NCBI RefSeq assembly: GCF_028290885.1
Contig: NZ_JAQGIZ010000286.1
Span: 1-51,609, forward strand
Direction: 5' to 3'
Source of the DNA: Phenylobacterium sp.
GTDB taxonomy: Bacteria > Pseudomonadota > Alphaproteobacteria > Caulobacterales > Caulobacteraceae
DNA length: 51,609 nucleotides
The position numbers and the translations under genes were made by a program. Of this stretch, positions 23,604 to 32,593 are shown piece by piece (within the stretch, counting starts at the first letter, position 1; each line of letters starts with the position of its first letter). The notes below the pieces were generated by a model. The model had not been told where the DNA came from, made no database searches, and saw only the letters and a program-made list of their open reading frames with translations.

Positions 23604-24673
23604 CCGACCGCGCCCGCCTTCTGAGCGAAGCGCCAGCTCGCCTGGGCGAGCATGGTCACCCGGTCGGCCTGCTGGGCGGCGTGGGGGCTGTTGGCGGTGC
23701 CGTCGCGCACGCGGCCCACGATCCCCTGCAGGATGCCGGCCAACCGGAAGGCGTTGTAGCTGAAGAACCAGTCGAGGTCGTGCAGGCCCGAGCGGCCGGT
23801 CAGGCTGCAGTAGTAGTCGACGGTCTCCTCGACGGTCGGGATGCCGTGGGCCTTCAGGTCCGGCACCGTCGAGATCGTCCCGTTGACCCAGTTCATCAAC
23901 AGGTAGGTGAAGTCAGCCAGCGGCTCGCCGAGCGTCGAGAGCTCCCAGTCAAGGACGGCGGTCACCCTGGGCTCGGTCGGGTGGAAGATCATGTTGTCGA
24001 GCCGGTAGTCGCCGTGCACGACGGTGGTGCGCTCCTGGGCCGGCAGGGTCGCGGGCAGCCACTCGATCAGCTTCTCCATCTCCGGGATGTGGTCGGTCTC
24101 TGAGGCCTTGTACTGCTTGGTCCAGCGCTCGACCTGGCGGCCCATGTAGTTGCCGGGCCGGCCGAAGTCGCTAAGGCCGATGGCCTCATAGTCGGTGTTG
24201 TGCAGGTCGGCCAAGGTCTTGATCTTGGCCATGAAGATCGCGTGCCGCTCGGCCGGCTGGCACTGCGGCAGGGTCTGGTCCCAGAGGATCCGGCCCTCGA
24301 CCATGTCCATGATGTAGAACCAGGTGCCGATCACCGCGTCGTCGATGCACAGGCCGTAGGTCTTGGCTACCGGGAAGCCGGTCGTGCCCAGCGCGGTGAT
24401 CACCTTATACTCGCGGTCGACGGCGTGGGCGGAGGGCAAGAGCTTGCCCGGCGGCTTGCGGCGCAGGACGTACTTCTTGCCGGGCGTGATCAGCTGGTAG
24501 GTCGGGTTCGACTGCCCGCCCTTGAACTGGCGCACCTCCAGCGGGCCGGCGTAGCCCGCCACGTTGGCCCGCATCCAGCGGTCGAGGGACGCCTCGTCAA
24601 ACCTGTGGCTCTCGGCCACGGCCTTGGTGCCGGTGTTGAGCTGCTCGCGCTCCTGTTCGGCGGCGTCGGCCAT
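23600..24673 (-). CDS. Phosphotransferase family protein (ACAD10/aminoglycoside-kinase-like)
   Basis: The product is about 357 residues with a protein-kinase-like fold. Motifs visible are the GGQSNPTYQL nucleotide loop, YVLRRKPPGKLLPSAHAVDR (conserved in the ACAD10 N-terminal group), the catalytic loop VVHGDYRLDNMIF, and the metal-binding LDWELSTLGEPLADF. Members of this group lie near acyl-CoA dehydrogenases and are thought to phosphorylate hydroxyacyl compounds; no dehydrogenase is visible here. The ATG at 24673 has an AAGG-type ribosome site; an upstream ATG at 24709 would add 12 unlikely residues. Confidence 0.88.
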   Translation of the reverse strand: MADAAEQEREQLNTGTKAVAESHRFDEASLDRWMRANVAGYAGPLEVRQFKGGQSNPTYQLITPGKKYVLRRKPPGKLLPSAHAVDREYKVITALGTTGFPVAKTYGLCIDDAVIGTWFYIMDMVEGRILWDQTLPQCQPAERHAIFMAKIKTLADLHNTDYEAIGLSDFGRPGNYMGRQVERWTKQYKASETDHIPEMEKLIEWLPATLPAQERTTVVHGDYRLDNMIFHPTEPRVTAVLDWELSTLGEPLADFTYLLMNWVNGTISTVPDLKAHGIPTVEETVDYYCSLTGRSGLHDLDWFFSYNAFRLAGILQGIVGRVRDGTANSPHAAQQADRVTMLAQASWRFAQKAGAVG

Positions 24674-24769
24674 GGCGCACCCTTCCCTCTTACACTTGTT
24701 TGAACCCACTTTACCGGGGCGGACGCGACGGGAGCAAGGCGCTCAACGAGCGAGCGCGCGCGCCCTCCT

Positions 24770-26041
24770 TCAGCGCGCCAAGGCGCGCCAGCCGATATCC
24801 GTGCGGTGGAAGCCCTCCGGCCAGTCGATCAGCGCCACCGCGCCATAGGCCCGCTCACGCGCCTCGCTGAGGTCCTCGCCGGTGGCGCAGACGTTCAGCG
24901 CCCGTCCGGGGCCGGCCAGAATCGCGCCGTCCGGGCCCGCCGACGTGCCGGCTTGGAAAACCACCACCTCGGGGCCGAAATCGCGGTCCAGCCCGCGGAT
25001 CACGCTGCCGGCCTTGGCGGGTCCGGGATAGCCCTGCGTCGCCAGCACCACGCAGACGGCGTCGTCGTCGCGCCAGACGGGCTGCGGCATCTCGTGCAGG
25101 CGGCCCGTCGCGCAGGCCATCAGGTAGGGGACCAGGTCGCTCTCCAGGCGCAGCATCAGCACCTGGCATTCGGGGTCGCCGAACCGGGCGTTGAACTCCA
25201 CCAGCTTGGGCCCGTGCCGCGTGGCCATCAGCTCGACGAACAGCACGCCGCGATAGGGCGCGCCCTCCGCCGCGATGCCCTTGAACGCCGGCTCCACCAG
25301 CCGCCTGCGCACCTGCTCGACCAGGTCGAAGGTGAAGGCCGGGGCCGGCGAATAGGTCCCCATGCCGCCGGTGTTCGGGCCTTCGTCGCCGTCGAAGGCG
25401 CGTTTGTGGTCCTGGGCCCAGCCGAACAGCATCGAGGTCTTGCCGTCGCTGAGCGCGAACAGCGAGCCGATCTCGCCTTCGAGGAACTCCTCGATCACCA
25501 CCCGCGCACCGGCGGGGCCGAAGCCGCCCCCGAAGGCGTCGTCGATGGCCGCTTCGGCCGCGTGGCGGTCAGGCGCAATGACCACGCCCTTGCCGGCCGC
25601 CAGTCCGTCGGCCTTCACCACATAGGGCGGGTGGAAGTGGGCCAGCGCCGCCTTCGCCGACTCTGCGTCGTCGCAGATCCGGTAGGCGCCGGTGGGCAGG
25701 TGGTGGCGGTCGGCGAAGGCCTTGGTGAAGGCCTTGGAGGATTCCAGCCGCCCGGCCGCCGCCGTGGGGCCGAAGCAGGGGATGTTGGCGGCTTCCAGGG
25801 CATCGGCCAGGCCCGCCTCGATGGCCACCTCCGGACCGATCACCACCAGGTCGGCGGCGATCTCCTGGGCCAGCATGACCAGGCGGGCGACCTCGGTGGT
25901 CTGGACGTCGCGGACCTCCGCGATCGCGGCTATGCCGGGGTTGCCCGGCGCGCAGACCAGGCGCGTCAGCAGCGGCGACTGCTTGATCTTCCACGCCAGC
26001 GCATGCTCGCGCCCGCCGGAGCCGACCAGGAGGATGTTCAT
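24770..26041 (-). CDS. purD: Phosphoribosylamine-glycine ligase
   Basis: The 423-residue enzyme joins glycine to phosphoribosylamine with ATP, the second step of purine synthesis. The N-terminus MNILLVGSGGREHALAWKI, the GPEVAIEAGLADAL loop, the ATP-grasp part (YVVKADGLAAGKGVVIA, GPNTGGMGTYSPAP) and VEFNARFGDPECQ are all canonical. The start ATG at 26041 has AGGAGG-like sequence on the opposite strand only, and no strong site was seen. It follows phoB with a 55-base gap in the same direction. Confidence 0.96.
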   Translation of the reverse strand: MNILLVGSGGREHALAWKIKQSPLLTRLVCAPGNPGIAAIAEVRDVQTTEVARLVMLAQEIAADLVVIGPEVAIEAGLADALEAANIPCFGPTAAAGRLESSKAFTKAFADRHHLPTGAYRICDDAESAKAALAHFHPPYVVKADGLAAGKGVVIAPDRHAAEAAIDDAFGGGFGPAGARVVIEEFLEGEIGSLFALSDGKTSMLFGWAQDHKRAFDGDEGPNTGGMGTYSPAPAFTFDLVEQVRRRLVEPAFKGIAAEGAPYRGVLFVELMATRHGPKLVEFNARFGDPECQVLMLRLESDLVPYLMACATGRLHEMPQPVWRDDDAVCVVLATQGYPGPAKAGSVIRGLDRDFGPEVVVFQAGTSAGPDGAILAGPGRALNVCATGEDLSEARERAYGAVALIDWPEGFHRTDIGWRALAR

Positions 26042-26096
26042 GCGCGGGCTTTCGCGCGCGCGCCGGGCGCGGTCAAGCCGCAGTTCGGAGCGCCGG

Positions 26097-26792
26097 CTAG
26101 CCCTCGACGTCCAGCGAATAGCCGGCCGAGCGCACCGTGCGGATCGGGTCGTCGGTCTCGGAGACGCCCAGCGCCTTGCGCAGGCGCCCGATGTGCACGT
26201 CGACCGTGCGGGCCTCCACATAGACGTCGGAGCCCCAGACGGCGTCCAGCAGCTGCTCGCGGGAGAACACCCGGCCCGGGTGCTGCATCAGGTAGTCGAG
26301 CAGGCGGAACTCGGTGGGGCCCAGGTGCACCTCCTGGCCGGACCGCTTCACGCGGTGGGCCACGCGGTCGATCAGGATGTCGCCGCGGCGCACGCGGTCT
26401 TCCGCCAGGCCCGGCCGCAGGCGCCGCAGCACGGCGCGGATGCGCGCGGTCAGTTCGGTCATCGAGAACGGCTTGACCACATAGTCGTCGGCGCCGGTGT
26501 CGAGGCCGCGGACCCGGTCGCTCTCCTCGCCGCGCGCGGTCAGCATGATGATCGGCACGTTGCGGGTCTCGTTGCGCTGGCGCAGCCGGCGGCAGACCTC
26601 GATGCCGGAGATCTTCGGCAGCATCCAGTCGAGCACGATCAGGTCGGGCAGCCGCTCGTCCACCAGCAGCAGCGCCTCTTCGCCGTCGCCGGCGAGCGCC
26701 ACGTCGTAGCCCTCTTTCTGCAGGTTGTACTGCAGGAGGGTCGCGAGGGAATCCTCGTCCTCGACCACCAGGACGTGGGGCGTCATCTGCAT
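26097..26792 (-). CDS. phoB: Phosphate regulon response regulator
   Basis: The product is 231 residues with a receiver domain (acidic pair in VVEDEDS, phosphoacceptor D in IVLDWMLP, T in IMLTARG, K in YVVKPFS) and a winged-helix DNA-binding domain (LGPTEFRLLDYLMQHPGRVF, then RTVDVHIGRLRKAL). Phosphorylated PhoB binds Pho boxes and activates phosphate-scavenging genes. It is eight bases from phoU and near phoR on the same strand. Two ATG starts, 26792 and 26786, are possible. Confidence 0.95.
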   Translation of the reverse strand: MQMTPHVLVVEDEDSLATLLQYNLQKEGYDVALAGDGEEALLLVDERLPDLIVLDWMLPKISGIEVCRRLRQRNETRNVPIIMLTARGEESDRVRGLDTGADDYVVKPFSMTELTARIRAVLRRLRPGLAEDRVRRGDILIDRVAHRVKRSGQEVHLGPTEFRLLDYLMQHPGRVFSREQLLDAVWGSDVYVEARTVDVHIGRLRKALGVSETDDPIRTVRSAGYSLDVEG

Positions 26793-26799
26793 GGCGGCC

Positions 26800-27492
26800 T
26801 CAGACCCGCAGCTCGTCGGTCTTGGGCCGGCCGCCGATCATCTCGGCGCCGGTGATCTGGTAGTGGACGATCTCGGCGATGTTGGTGGCGTGGTCGCCGA
26901 TCCGCTCCAGGTTCTTGGCGACGAACAGCATGTGGGCGCAGGCGGTGATCGTGCGCGGATCGCCCATCATGTAGGTCAGGAGCTCGCGGAACAGGCTGTT
27001 GTAGTGCTCGTCGACCTCGTCGTCCTGGCTCCAGACGGCCAGCGCGCGCTCCAGGTCCGAGCGGCTATAGGCGTCGAGCACGCTGGAGAGCCGTCCGAGC
27101 ACCAGCTTGCCCATCCGCTCGATGGACCGGGTGAGCGGCGTGAGCGGGTCGGACTCGACGATCACCAGGGTGCGCTTGGCGATGTTCTTGGCCAGGTCGC
27201 CGCAGCGTTCGAGATTATTGGCGATCTTCATCGCCGCCATCGCGCGGCGCAGGTCGTCGGCCACCGGCTGGCGAAGGGCGATCAGCCGGATGGTCTTGCG
27301 CTCGATGTCGCGCTCGGCCTCGTCGAGCTTGTCGTCGCGACCCACGACGGAGGCGGCCAGCTCCTGGTTGCGCTTGACCACGGCGTTCACGGCGTCGGCG
27401 ACCTGCGCCTCGGTGAGCCCGCCCATGCGGACGCACTCGGCCGCAAGGCTGTTCAGCTCATCCTCGTAGGATTTGACGATGTGCTCGCTCAT
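26800..27492 (-). CDS. phoU: Phosphate signalling protein PhoU
   Basis: The 230-residue helical protein matches PhoU, which links the Pst transporter to PhoR and keeps the Pho response off in high phosphate. The two metal-binding repeats are visible (RCGDLAKNIAKR around residue 90 and RIGDHATNIAEIV around 195). N-terminal SYEDELNSLAAECVRMGG is typical. In Caulobacter, as I recall it, pstCAB lies between phoR and phoU; here only 50 bases separate them. Confidence 0.95.
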   Translation of the reverse strand: MSEHIVKSYEDELNSLAAECVRMGGLTEAQVADAVNAVVKRNQELAASVVGRDDKLDEAERDIERKTIRLIALRQPVADDLRRAMAAMKIANNLERCGDLAKNIAKRTLVIVESDPLTPLTRSIERMGKLVLGRLSSVLDAYSRSDLERALAVWSQDDEVDEHYNSLFRELLTYMMGDPRTITACAHMLFVAKNLERIGDHATNIAEIVHYQITGAEMIGGRPKTDELRV

Positions 27493-27542
27493 CCGCTTTG
27501 CCCTGACACCGCGGAGGCCCGCGCCGTCCCTATGCTACAGTC

Positions 27543-28751
27543 TCATGACGCTTTGACGACGCCTTCCGGGTCGCCGGCCATGGGAAAATACGCCGTGAAG
27601 GTGCTGCCCTCGCCCTCGACGCTGGCGACCGCCAGCCCACCGCGATGGCGGTTCATGATGTGCTTGACGATCGCCAGGCCGAGGCCCGTTCCGGAGCGCG
27701 CGCCGCTCTTCTGACCGTCCACGCGATAGAAGCGCTCGGAGAGGCGCGGCAGGTTCTGGCGGGCGATGCCGGGGCCCAGGTCGATGAACCGCAAGGCGAC
27801 GTAGGTTTCTTGTGAGGGGTCCGGCGCGACCAATGACAGGCGCGGGACGCCGTCATGGCTGGCCGCCGCCGCCAGCTCGCTCAGCCCGCCCTGCATCTCG
27901 ATGCGGACCGACGCGCCGTCGGGGGAATATTTGATGGCGTTGTCGAGCAGGTTCTGCACCACCTGGACGATCTGGTCGCGTTCGCCGCGGACCAGCGCCG
28001 GCGGAGCCCCGCAGGAGCGCCAGTCGAGCTTGACGCCGCGCTGAGCGCCAAGCGGGGCCGCGGCCTCCACCACCTCGCGAACCACCACCCCCAGATCGAC
28101 GACGCCGCGCGGCGGGACGTGCTCGTCGAGCTCGATCCGGCTGAGGGAGGTGAGGTCGGCGATCAGCCGCGCCATCCGGTCGGCCTGCGCCTGCATGATG
28201 CCGAGGAATTTCTCGCGGGCGGCCGGGTCGTCGCGAGCGTGGCCGCGCAGGGTCTCGATGAAGCCGGAAAGCGAGGCCAGCGGCGTGCGCAGCTCATGGC
28301 TGGCGTTGGCGAGGAAGTCGACGCGGGTGCGCTCGACCCGCCGCACCTCGGTCTCGTCGTGGAAGGTGAGCAGCGCCAGGCGCACGCCATCCGTCCCGAA
28401 CCCCAGCGGCCGGGCCCGCACCCGCAGGCTCCGCGACTGGGCGCCGGTCGTCTCGTAGGCGCTTTCCGCGTCGGCGACGTCGAATAGGGCCTTGTCCACC
28501 GCGCCCAGCACCGCGGGATCGCGAACCGCCGACAGCAGCATGCCCTCATCCGCGGTCAGCCGCAGCAGCTCGCGCGCCGCGGCGTTGGCGAGGATGAAGC
28601 GCCGTCCAGTCAAGTCGGCGCGCCTCGACCCGGACACCACCAGGATCGGATCCGGCAGGGCGTCCACCAACGCCGCGTAGAGCTGCGAGGCCGACGCCGA
28701 CGACGGGAGGGGGTCGAGGAGGGACAGGGGCGAATCTCCGTTCCGCAACAC
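27543..28751 (-). CDS. phoR: PhoR-type sensor histidine kinase
   Basis: The product is 402 residues. A PAS-like N-terminus (ALVDALPDPILVVSGSR to about 145) leads into the dimerisation domain with the phosphorylated His in FLANASHELRTPLASLSG, then the ATPase with NLLDNAIKYSPDG, DLGPGI and GTGLGLAIVKHI. This C-terminus is that of PhoR kinases, and phoU and phoB follow. Unusually, no transmembrane segment is visible, either in the called protein or in the upstream open frame to 28922. GTG at 28751 is preceded by GAGG at eight bases. It reads away from the broken kinase gene. Confidence 0.88.
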   Translation of the reverse strand: MLRNGDSPLSLLDPLPSSASASQLYAALVDALPDPILVVSGSRRADLTGRRFILANAAARELLRLTADEGMLLSAVRDPAVLGAVDKALFDVADAESAYETTGAQSRSLRVRARPLGFGTDGVRLALLTFHDETEVRRVERTRVDFLANASHELRTPLASLSGFIETLRGHARDDPAAREKFLGIMQAQADRMARLIADLTSLSRIELDEHVPPRGVVDLGVVVREVVEAAAPLGAQRGVKLDWRSCGAPPALVRGERDQIVQVVQNLLDNAIKYSPDGASVRIEMQGGLSELAAAASHDGVPRLSLVAPDPSQETYVALRFIDLGPGIARQNLPRLSERFYRVDGQKSGARSGTGLGLAIVKHIMNRHRGGLAVASVEGEGSTFTAYFPMAGDPEGVVKAS

Positions 28752-28878
28752 CCTAGCATCCTCAGTCCTGTGACAGGCCGATGACGAGCGGCCGCATATC
28801 GGCGGTGTCAGGAACCCGACCTTGGCCGTCGCCGGCCGTAGAGGCGAGTTCCGGGGCGGCGCAAAGCCACGCAATGCC

Positions 28879-29224
28879 ATGAAAAGCTCTCGAGACGCGC
28901 GCTCTGACGGCGACGCGCCCAACCCCAGCGCTGCTGCGCTGGACGAGGCCCTCGCGCAGAAAGACGCCCTGCTGCACGAGGTCGATTACCGGGTGAAGAA
29001 CAATCTGCAGCTGATCGCCTCGCTGACCCTGCTGCCGCAGCGACGCCTGCGTGCTCACCGTCGCCGACGACGGCGTGGGCCTGGCGGACCATTCGCCGCG
29101 CTTCGGCCTGACGATCGTCCAGCTGCTCTGCCAGCAGCTCCACGCCGGGCTGGAGACCGCCGGCGCGCAACCCGGCGTGCGCACGACGGTTACTGTCCCG
29201 ATGACCTCTTCCGACGCGCCATGA
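28879..29224 (+). pseudogene. HWE/HisKA_2 histidine kinase remnant with internal deletion
   Basis: An ATG at 28879 starts a frame coding ALDEALAQKDALLHEVDYRV, then KNNLQLIASLTLLPQRR, the phosphoacceptor region of HWE/HisKA_2 kinases. After about 29040 the normal coding sequence continues in another frame (one base shifted) as VLTVADDGVGLADHSPRFGL, then TIVQLLCQQLHAGLE. This is the end of the ATPase domain, stopping at 29224. The rest of the dimerisation domain and the front half of the ATPase domain (roughly 100 residues) are missing. An internal deletion with frame change has inactivated it. Confidence 0.75.
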
Positions 29225-29283
29225 CCGCCGCCCGGCCGCTCGATGTCCCGATCGTGGGCCGCCGCCTCGCCGAGGCGGGCTGA
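29221..29283 (+). pseudogene. Possible response-regulator N-terminal fragment
   Basis: The ATG overlaps the stop of the kinase remnant and codes 20 residues, MTAARPLDVPIVGRRLAEAG. This could be the scar of a receiver domain whose normal start would read like RPLDVLIVEDE and later LAEAG, with the acidic pocket deleted. HWE kinases often have a receiver gene directly downstream. The stretch is too short for certainty. Confidence 0.2.
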
Positions 29284-29286
29284 CGG

Positions 29287-29556
29287 TTGTCGAACCTCAT
29301 CGCCAACACCATAGGGACCGTCGCGGCGCTCTGCTCCATGACCAGCTTCGTCCCGCAGATCGTCAAGATCTTGCGCGACCGCGACGCCTCCGAGGTGTCG
29401 CTGAAGATGTACCTCGTGACCGTCACCGGCTTTTGCCTGTGGACCGGCTATGGCGTGCTGATCGGGAGCTGGCCGGTGACCGTCTCGAACGTCGTCTGCC
29501 TCCTGATGTCGGCCGCGGTCCTGGCGCTCAAATGGCGGTTCAGCCGGCATAGGTGA
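29287..29556 (+). CDS. SemiSWEET-family sugar transporter
   Basis: The 89-residue protein has three predicted membrane helices and the PQ-loop signature (TSFVPQIVKILRDRDASEVS), as in bacterial SemiSWEET proteins that dimerise to move sugars by facilitated diffusion. The C-terminal WTGYGVLIGSWPVTVSN contains the expected Trp and Asn pocket residues. The only good start is TTG at 29287, a few bases after the two remnants. Confidence 0.85.
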   Translation: MSNLIANTIGTVAALCSMTSFVPQIVKILRDRDASEVSLKMYLVTVTGFCLWTGYGVLIGSWPVTVSNVVCLLMSAAVLALKWRFSRHR

Positions 29557-29649
29557 CGCCCACGCCGCGCTGGCTCTAGTCAGGCGGAACCGGCGGCCTT
29601 AAGGCTGCTCGCGGTTCGCCCCCCGGGGCGCAGGCCCTCGAGTGGAAGC

Positions 29650-31965
29650 ATGGACGAGCGTTTGGCCGCAGCGGACGCGGCGCTCAAGGCCGGGCGTGGC
29701 GACGAGGCCATCCTGCGGCTGACCGAACTCCTGGAAGCCGACCCCGACCAGCCCGCGCCGGTCTACCGCGCGCTCCTGGTGCAGCTCTATCGGGCCGGAC
29801 GTCCGGAAGAAGGCGTCCGATGGGCGGAGGCGGCCGCCGGCCGCTCTCCGCGCGACGCCGACATCCTGAATATGCTTGGCGTGAGCTACCGGCGTCTGGC
29901 GCGCTATCCGGAGGCCCTGGCGAGGTTCGAGCAGGCGGCCAAGCTCAAGCCCAACAACGCCGCGATCCAGTCGAACCGGGGCAATGTGCTGCTCGACATG
30001 GACGACGGCGTCCGCGCCGAGGCGGTGTTCGCCAAGCTGGCGCGCGCCGAGCCGCGCAACAGCGGGCACCAGCGCGAGCTCGGCCGCGCGTTGCTCAAGC
30101 AGGGCAAGGTCGGCGCCGCCATGACCCGCCTGCGACAGGCCGTGGCGCTCAGGAAGGACCACCTCGAGGCCTGGCTCGACATGATCGGCGTCGAGAACGA
30201 GATGCATCGTACGACGGAAGCTGAGGCCCTGATCGACCGGGCGCTGGCGGCCATGCCCGACCATCCGCGGCTGCTCGAGGCCAGGGCCATGGTGATGCGG
30301 CGGGCGGGCCAGCGGCGACGCTGCGAGGCCTATCTGCTGGAGCTTCTCCCCCGCTTCGAGACCGCGACCTGGCTGCATTCGCAACTCGGCGGCGTCATCG
30401 CCGACTACGATCGCGACCGCGCCAACGTGCATCTGCGAAAGGCCGTTGAGCTGGCGCCCGACAACATCGGCTACCTCACGGCCCTGATCGAGAGCCTTGA
30501 GCGGACGCGCTCGGGCGACGAGGGCGCAAATATCGAAGAAGCCTACCAGCTCGCCCGGCGTGCCTTGGCGCTGAAGCCGACTGAGCCGGGTCACCTGAAG
30601 ATCCTCAATGAGGTGCTGATCCGCGTTTGCGCCTTCGACGATCTCGACCGGCTGGGCGACTTCAAGACGCTGGGCCGTGGCTGGGCGGCCTCCAACCGCC
30701 ACACGGCGCTCCTGAAGCAACTGGCGTTCGTGCGCGGCCCGGAGGATCGCCTGGAGCTGGTCGAACAGCACCGCATCTGGGGCCGGCTCGTGGAAGCCAA
30801 GGCGGCGGAGGCGCCGATCCGCAGGCCTGCGCCGCGTGCCGCCGATGGGCGCATCCGCCTGGGCTTCATGTCCTCGGACCTGCGCCAGCACCCGGTCGCC
30901 TACTTCGCCCTTCCGTTGTTCGACCACGTCGATCGCCAGCGCTTCGACCTCTATTGCTACTCGTTCTTCCAGGGCGATGAGGACCCGCTGCAGGCCTATA
31001 TCGCCAAGCAGGTGACCGCCTTCCGCTGGCTGCCCGACAAGTCCTCGCGCGAGATCGCCCAGACCATCGCCGACGACCAGCTGGACATGCTCATCGAGCT
31101 CGGCGGCTCGACGCATATGAACCGGCTGGACGTGATGGCCTTCCGCGCTGCGCCGCGGCAGGCGAGCTGGCTGGGCTACCCGCACTCGGCCGGGCTTTCG
31201 ACGATCGACTATTTCATCTGCGATCCCTATTCGGCGCCCACCGATCCGGCCCTGATGATCGAAAAGCCGCTGACGATGCCGCACACCTGGCTGGCGCTGG
31301 GGCGCGCGGTGTTCAGCGAGAATCGTCCGATCACAGACGGCCTGCCGGAAGAGCGCAACGGCTTCCTGACCTTCGGCACCGCCAACAACCCGCACAAGTA
31401 CAGCCGCGCGGTGCTCGGCGCCTGGGCGCGGGTGATGGCCGCGGTTCCCGGCTCGAAGTTCGCCTTCGTGCGGCCGGAGGGCTCCTCGGCCAGCTTCCGC
31501 CGCAATGTGCTGGCGCAGTTCGCGTCGCACGGCATCGGCGAAGAGCGGATCGTCTTCCATACGGTGCGCGGCAAGCACCTGCCCTACTACAACGAGATCG
31601 ACATCACCCTCGACCCCTTCCCGCTGACCGGGGGCACGACCACCACCGAGGCCCTGTGGATGGGCGTCCCGGCGGTCAGCCTGCGCGGCGAGGCCTTCTT
31701 CGAGCGGCTGAGCTATTCAATCCTGTCGAACGCGGGCCTCGGCGACCTGGTGGGCGCGGACCTCGACCAGTACCAGGCGATCGCCCTGAAGCTGGCCGGC
31801 GACCGCGAGCGGCGCCGCGACCTGCGCGCGACCCTGCGCGACCGCATCCGCAACAGCCCGCTCGGCCGCACGGACGACTTCGCCCGGGACTTCTACGACA
31901 TGGTGGCCGGCGCCGTCGCCGAGACGCCGGTGAAGGCCGCTACAGCCGGAAATACTCGCCGATAA
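29650..31965 (+). CDS. TPR protein with GT41 (O-GlcNAc-transferase-like) domain
   Basis: The 771-residue protein has about eight tetratricopeptide repeats in residues 1-300 (for example ILNMLGVSYRRLARYPEALA and AAIQSNRGNVLLDMDDG) and a GT41 catalytic part from about 395. Visible motifs are GFMSSDLRQHPVAYFALPLF, LIELGGSTHMNRLDVMAFRA, FGTANNPHKY and LDPFPLTGGTTTTEALWMGV. Such enzymes attach a sugar to Ser/Thr of proteins in the cytoplasm. In Caulobacter the TPR/GT41 enzyme FlmG glycosylates flagellins. Here the neighbours make a deoxysugar and export an RTX protein, so the acceptor might be a surface protein. The 3' end overlaps the convergent acyltransferase gene by 26 bases. Confidence 0.9.
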   Translation: MDERLAAADAALKAGRGDEAILRLTELLEADPDQPAPVYRALLVQLYRAGRPEEGVRWAEAAAGRSPRDADILNMLGVSYRRLARYPEALARFEQAAKLKPNNAAIQSNRGNVLLDMDDGVRAEAVFAKLARAEPRNSGHQRELGRALLKQGKVGAAMTRLRQAVALRKDHLEAWLDMIGVENEMHRTTEAEALIDRALAAMPDHPRLLEARAMVMRRAGQRRRCEAYLLELLPRFETATWLHSQLGGVIADYDRDRANVHLRKAVELAPDNIGYLTALIESLERTRSGDEGANIEEAYQLARRALALKPTEPGHLKILNEVLIRVCAFDDLDRLGDFKTLGRGWAASNRHTALLKQLAFVRGPEDRLELVEQHRIWGRLVEAKAAEAPIRRPAPRAADGRIRLGFMSSDLRQHPVAYFALPLFDHVDRQRFDLYCYSFFQGDEDPLQAYIAKQVTAFRWLPDKSSREIAQTIADDQLDMLIELGGSTHMNRLDVMAFRAAPRQASWLGYPHSAGLSTIDYFICDPYSAPTDPALMIEKPLTMPHTWLALGRAVFSENRPITDGLPEERNGFLTFGTANNPHKYSRAVLGAWARVMAAVPGSKFAFVRPEGSSASFRRNVLAQFASHGIGEERIVFHTVRGKHLPYYNEIDITLDPFPLTGGTTTTEALWMGVPAVSLRGEAFFERLSYSILSNAGLGDLVGADLDQYQAIALKLAGDRERRRDLRATLRDRIRNSPLGRTDDFARDFYDMVAGAVAETPVKAATAGNTRR

Positions 31966-32593
31966 GGTCGTTCGGGCGCGGCCGGAAGGCGAGCTCGCCG
32001 GGCGCGCCGGCAAAGGCGATCGAACCCTTCGGCACCCGCTTGTTCACGACGCTGACGCCCTGGCTGACCACCGCGTCGTCCTCGACCACCGAGCGGCCGA
32101 TGACGGCGGTGTTCGGATAGAGCACCACCCGCTCGCCCAGCACCGGGACCTGGTCCTTGTGCCGCCCGACCGTCGAGTTCTGGTAGAGGACAAGGTGGTT
32201 CCCGTAGGTCGCCTTGGCCAGCACGATGCCGACGCTGTGGCCGATGTAGAACACCTCCGGCATGGCGATCTCGTAGAACAGGTCGATGCCGTTGAACGCC
32301 TTGTTCATCAGGAAAAGCCGGGTCGGCGCCTCGGTGTCGCCGGACCGCTTCCAGATCGTATTAGCCAGGAAATACAGATAGATGGTGTGCTGCGAGGACT
32401 GCAGGACATTGAACTCGTCCGGCCGCCAGGGCGCGCAGGCGTTGATGCACCGATGCACCCTTTCCAGGGCCTCGTCGAGGTGGGCGTCGACGCTCGCCCG
32501 GAACGCCGCCTCGCGCCCGTCCGGGACCACCGCCGCGCACTGGGCGACGGTGTAGGCCAAGAGGCTCTCACGGGTATGGTCCTTCAGTCTCAA
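31940..32593 (-). CDS. Left-handed beta-helix acyltransferase (serine acetyltransferase-like)
   Basis: The product is 217 residues. The C-terminal half has hexapeptide-like turns (VGIVLAKATYGNHLVLYQNS, then VLGERVVLYPNTAVIGRSVV and VVSQGVSVVNKRVPKGS) typical of trimeric acetyltransferases of the CysE/sugar type. The N-terminal helical part is also CysE-like. In this cluster it could acylate a sugar hydroxyl or amine, or transfer a group to a nucleotide sugar. The start is TTG at 32593, overlapping the stop of the next gene upstream by four bases (TTGA). It is the last gene of the leftward sugar operon. Confidence 0.75.
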   Translation of the reverse strand: MRLKDHTRESLLAYTVAQCAAVVPDGREAAFRASVDAHLDEALERVHRCINACAPWRPDEFNVLQSSQHTIYLYFLANTIWKRSGDTEAPTRLFLMNKAFNGIDLFYEIAMPEVFYIGHSVGIVLAKATYGNHLVLYQNSTVGRHKDQVPVLGERVVLYPNTAVIGRSVVEDDAVVSQGVSVVNKRVPKGSIAFAGAPGELAFRPRPNDLIGEYFRL

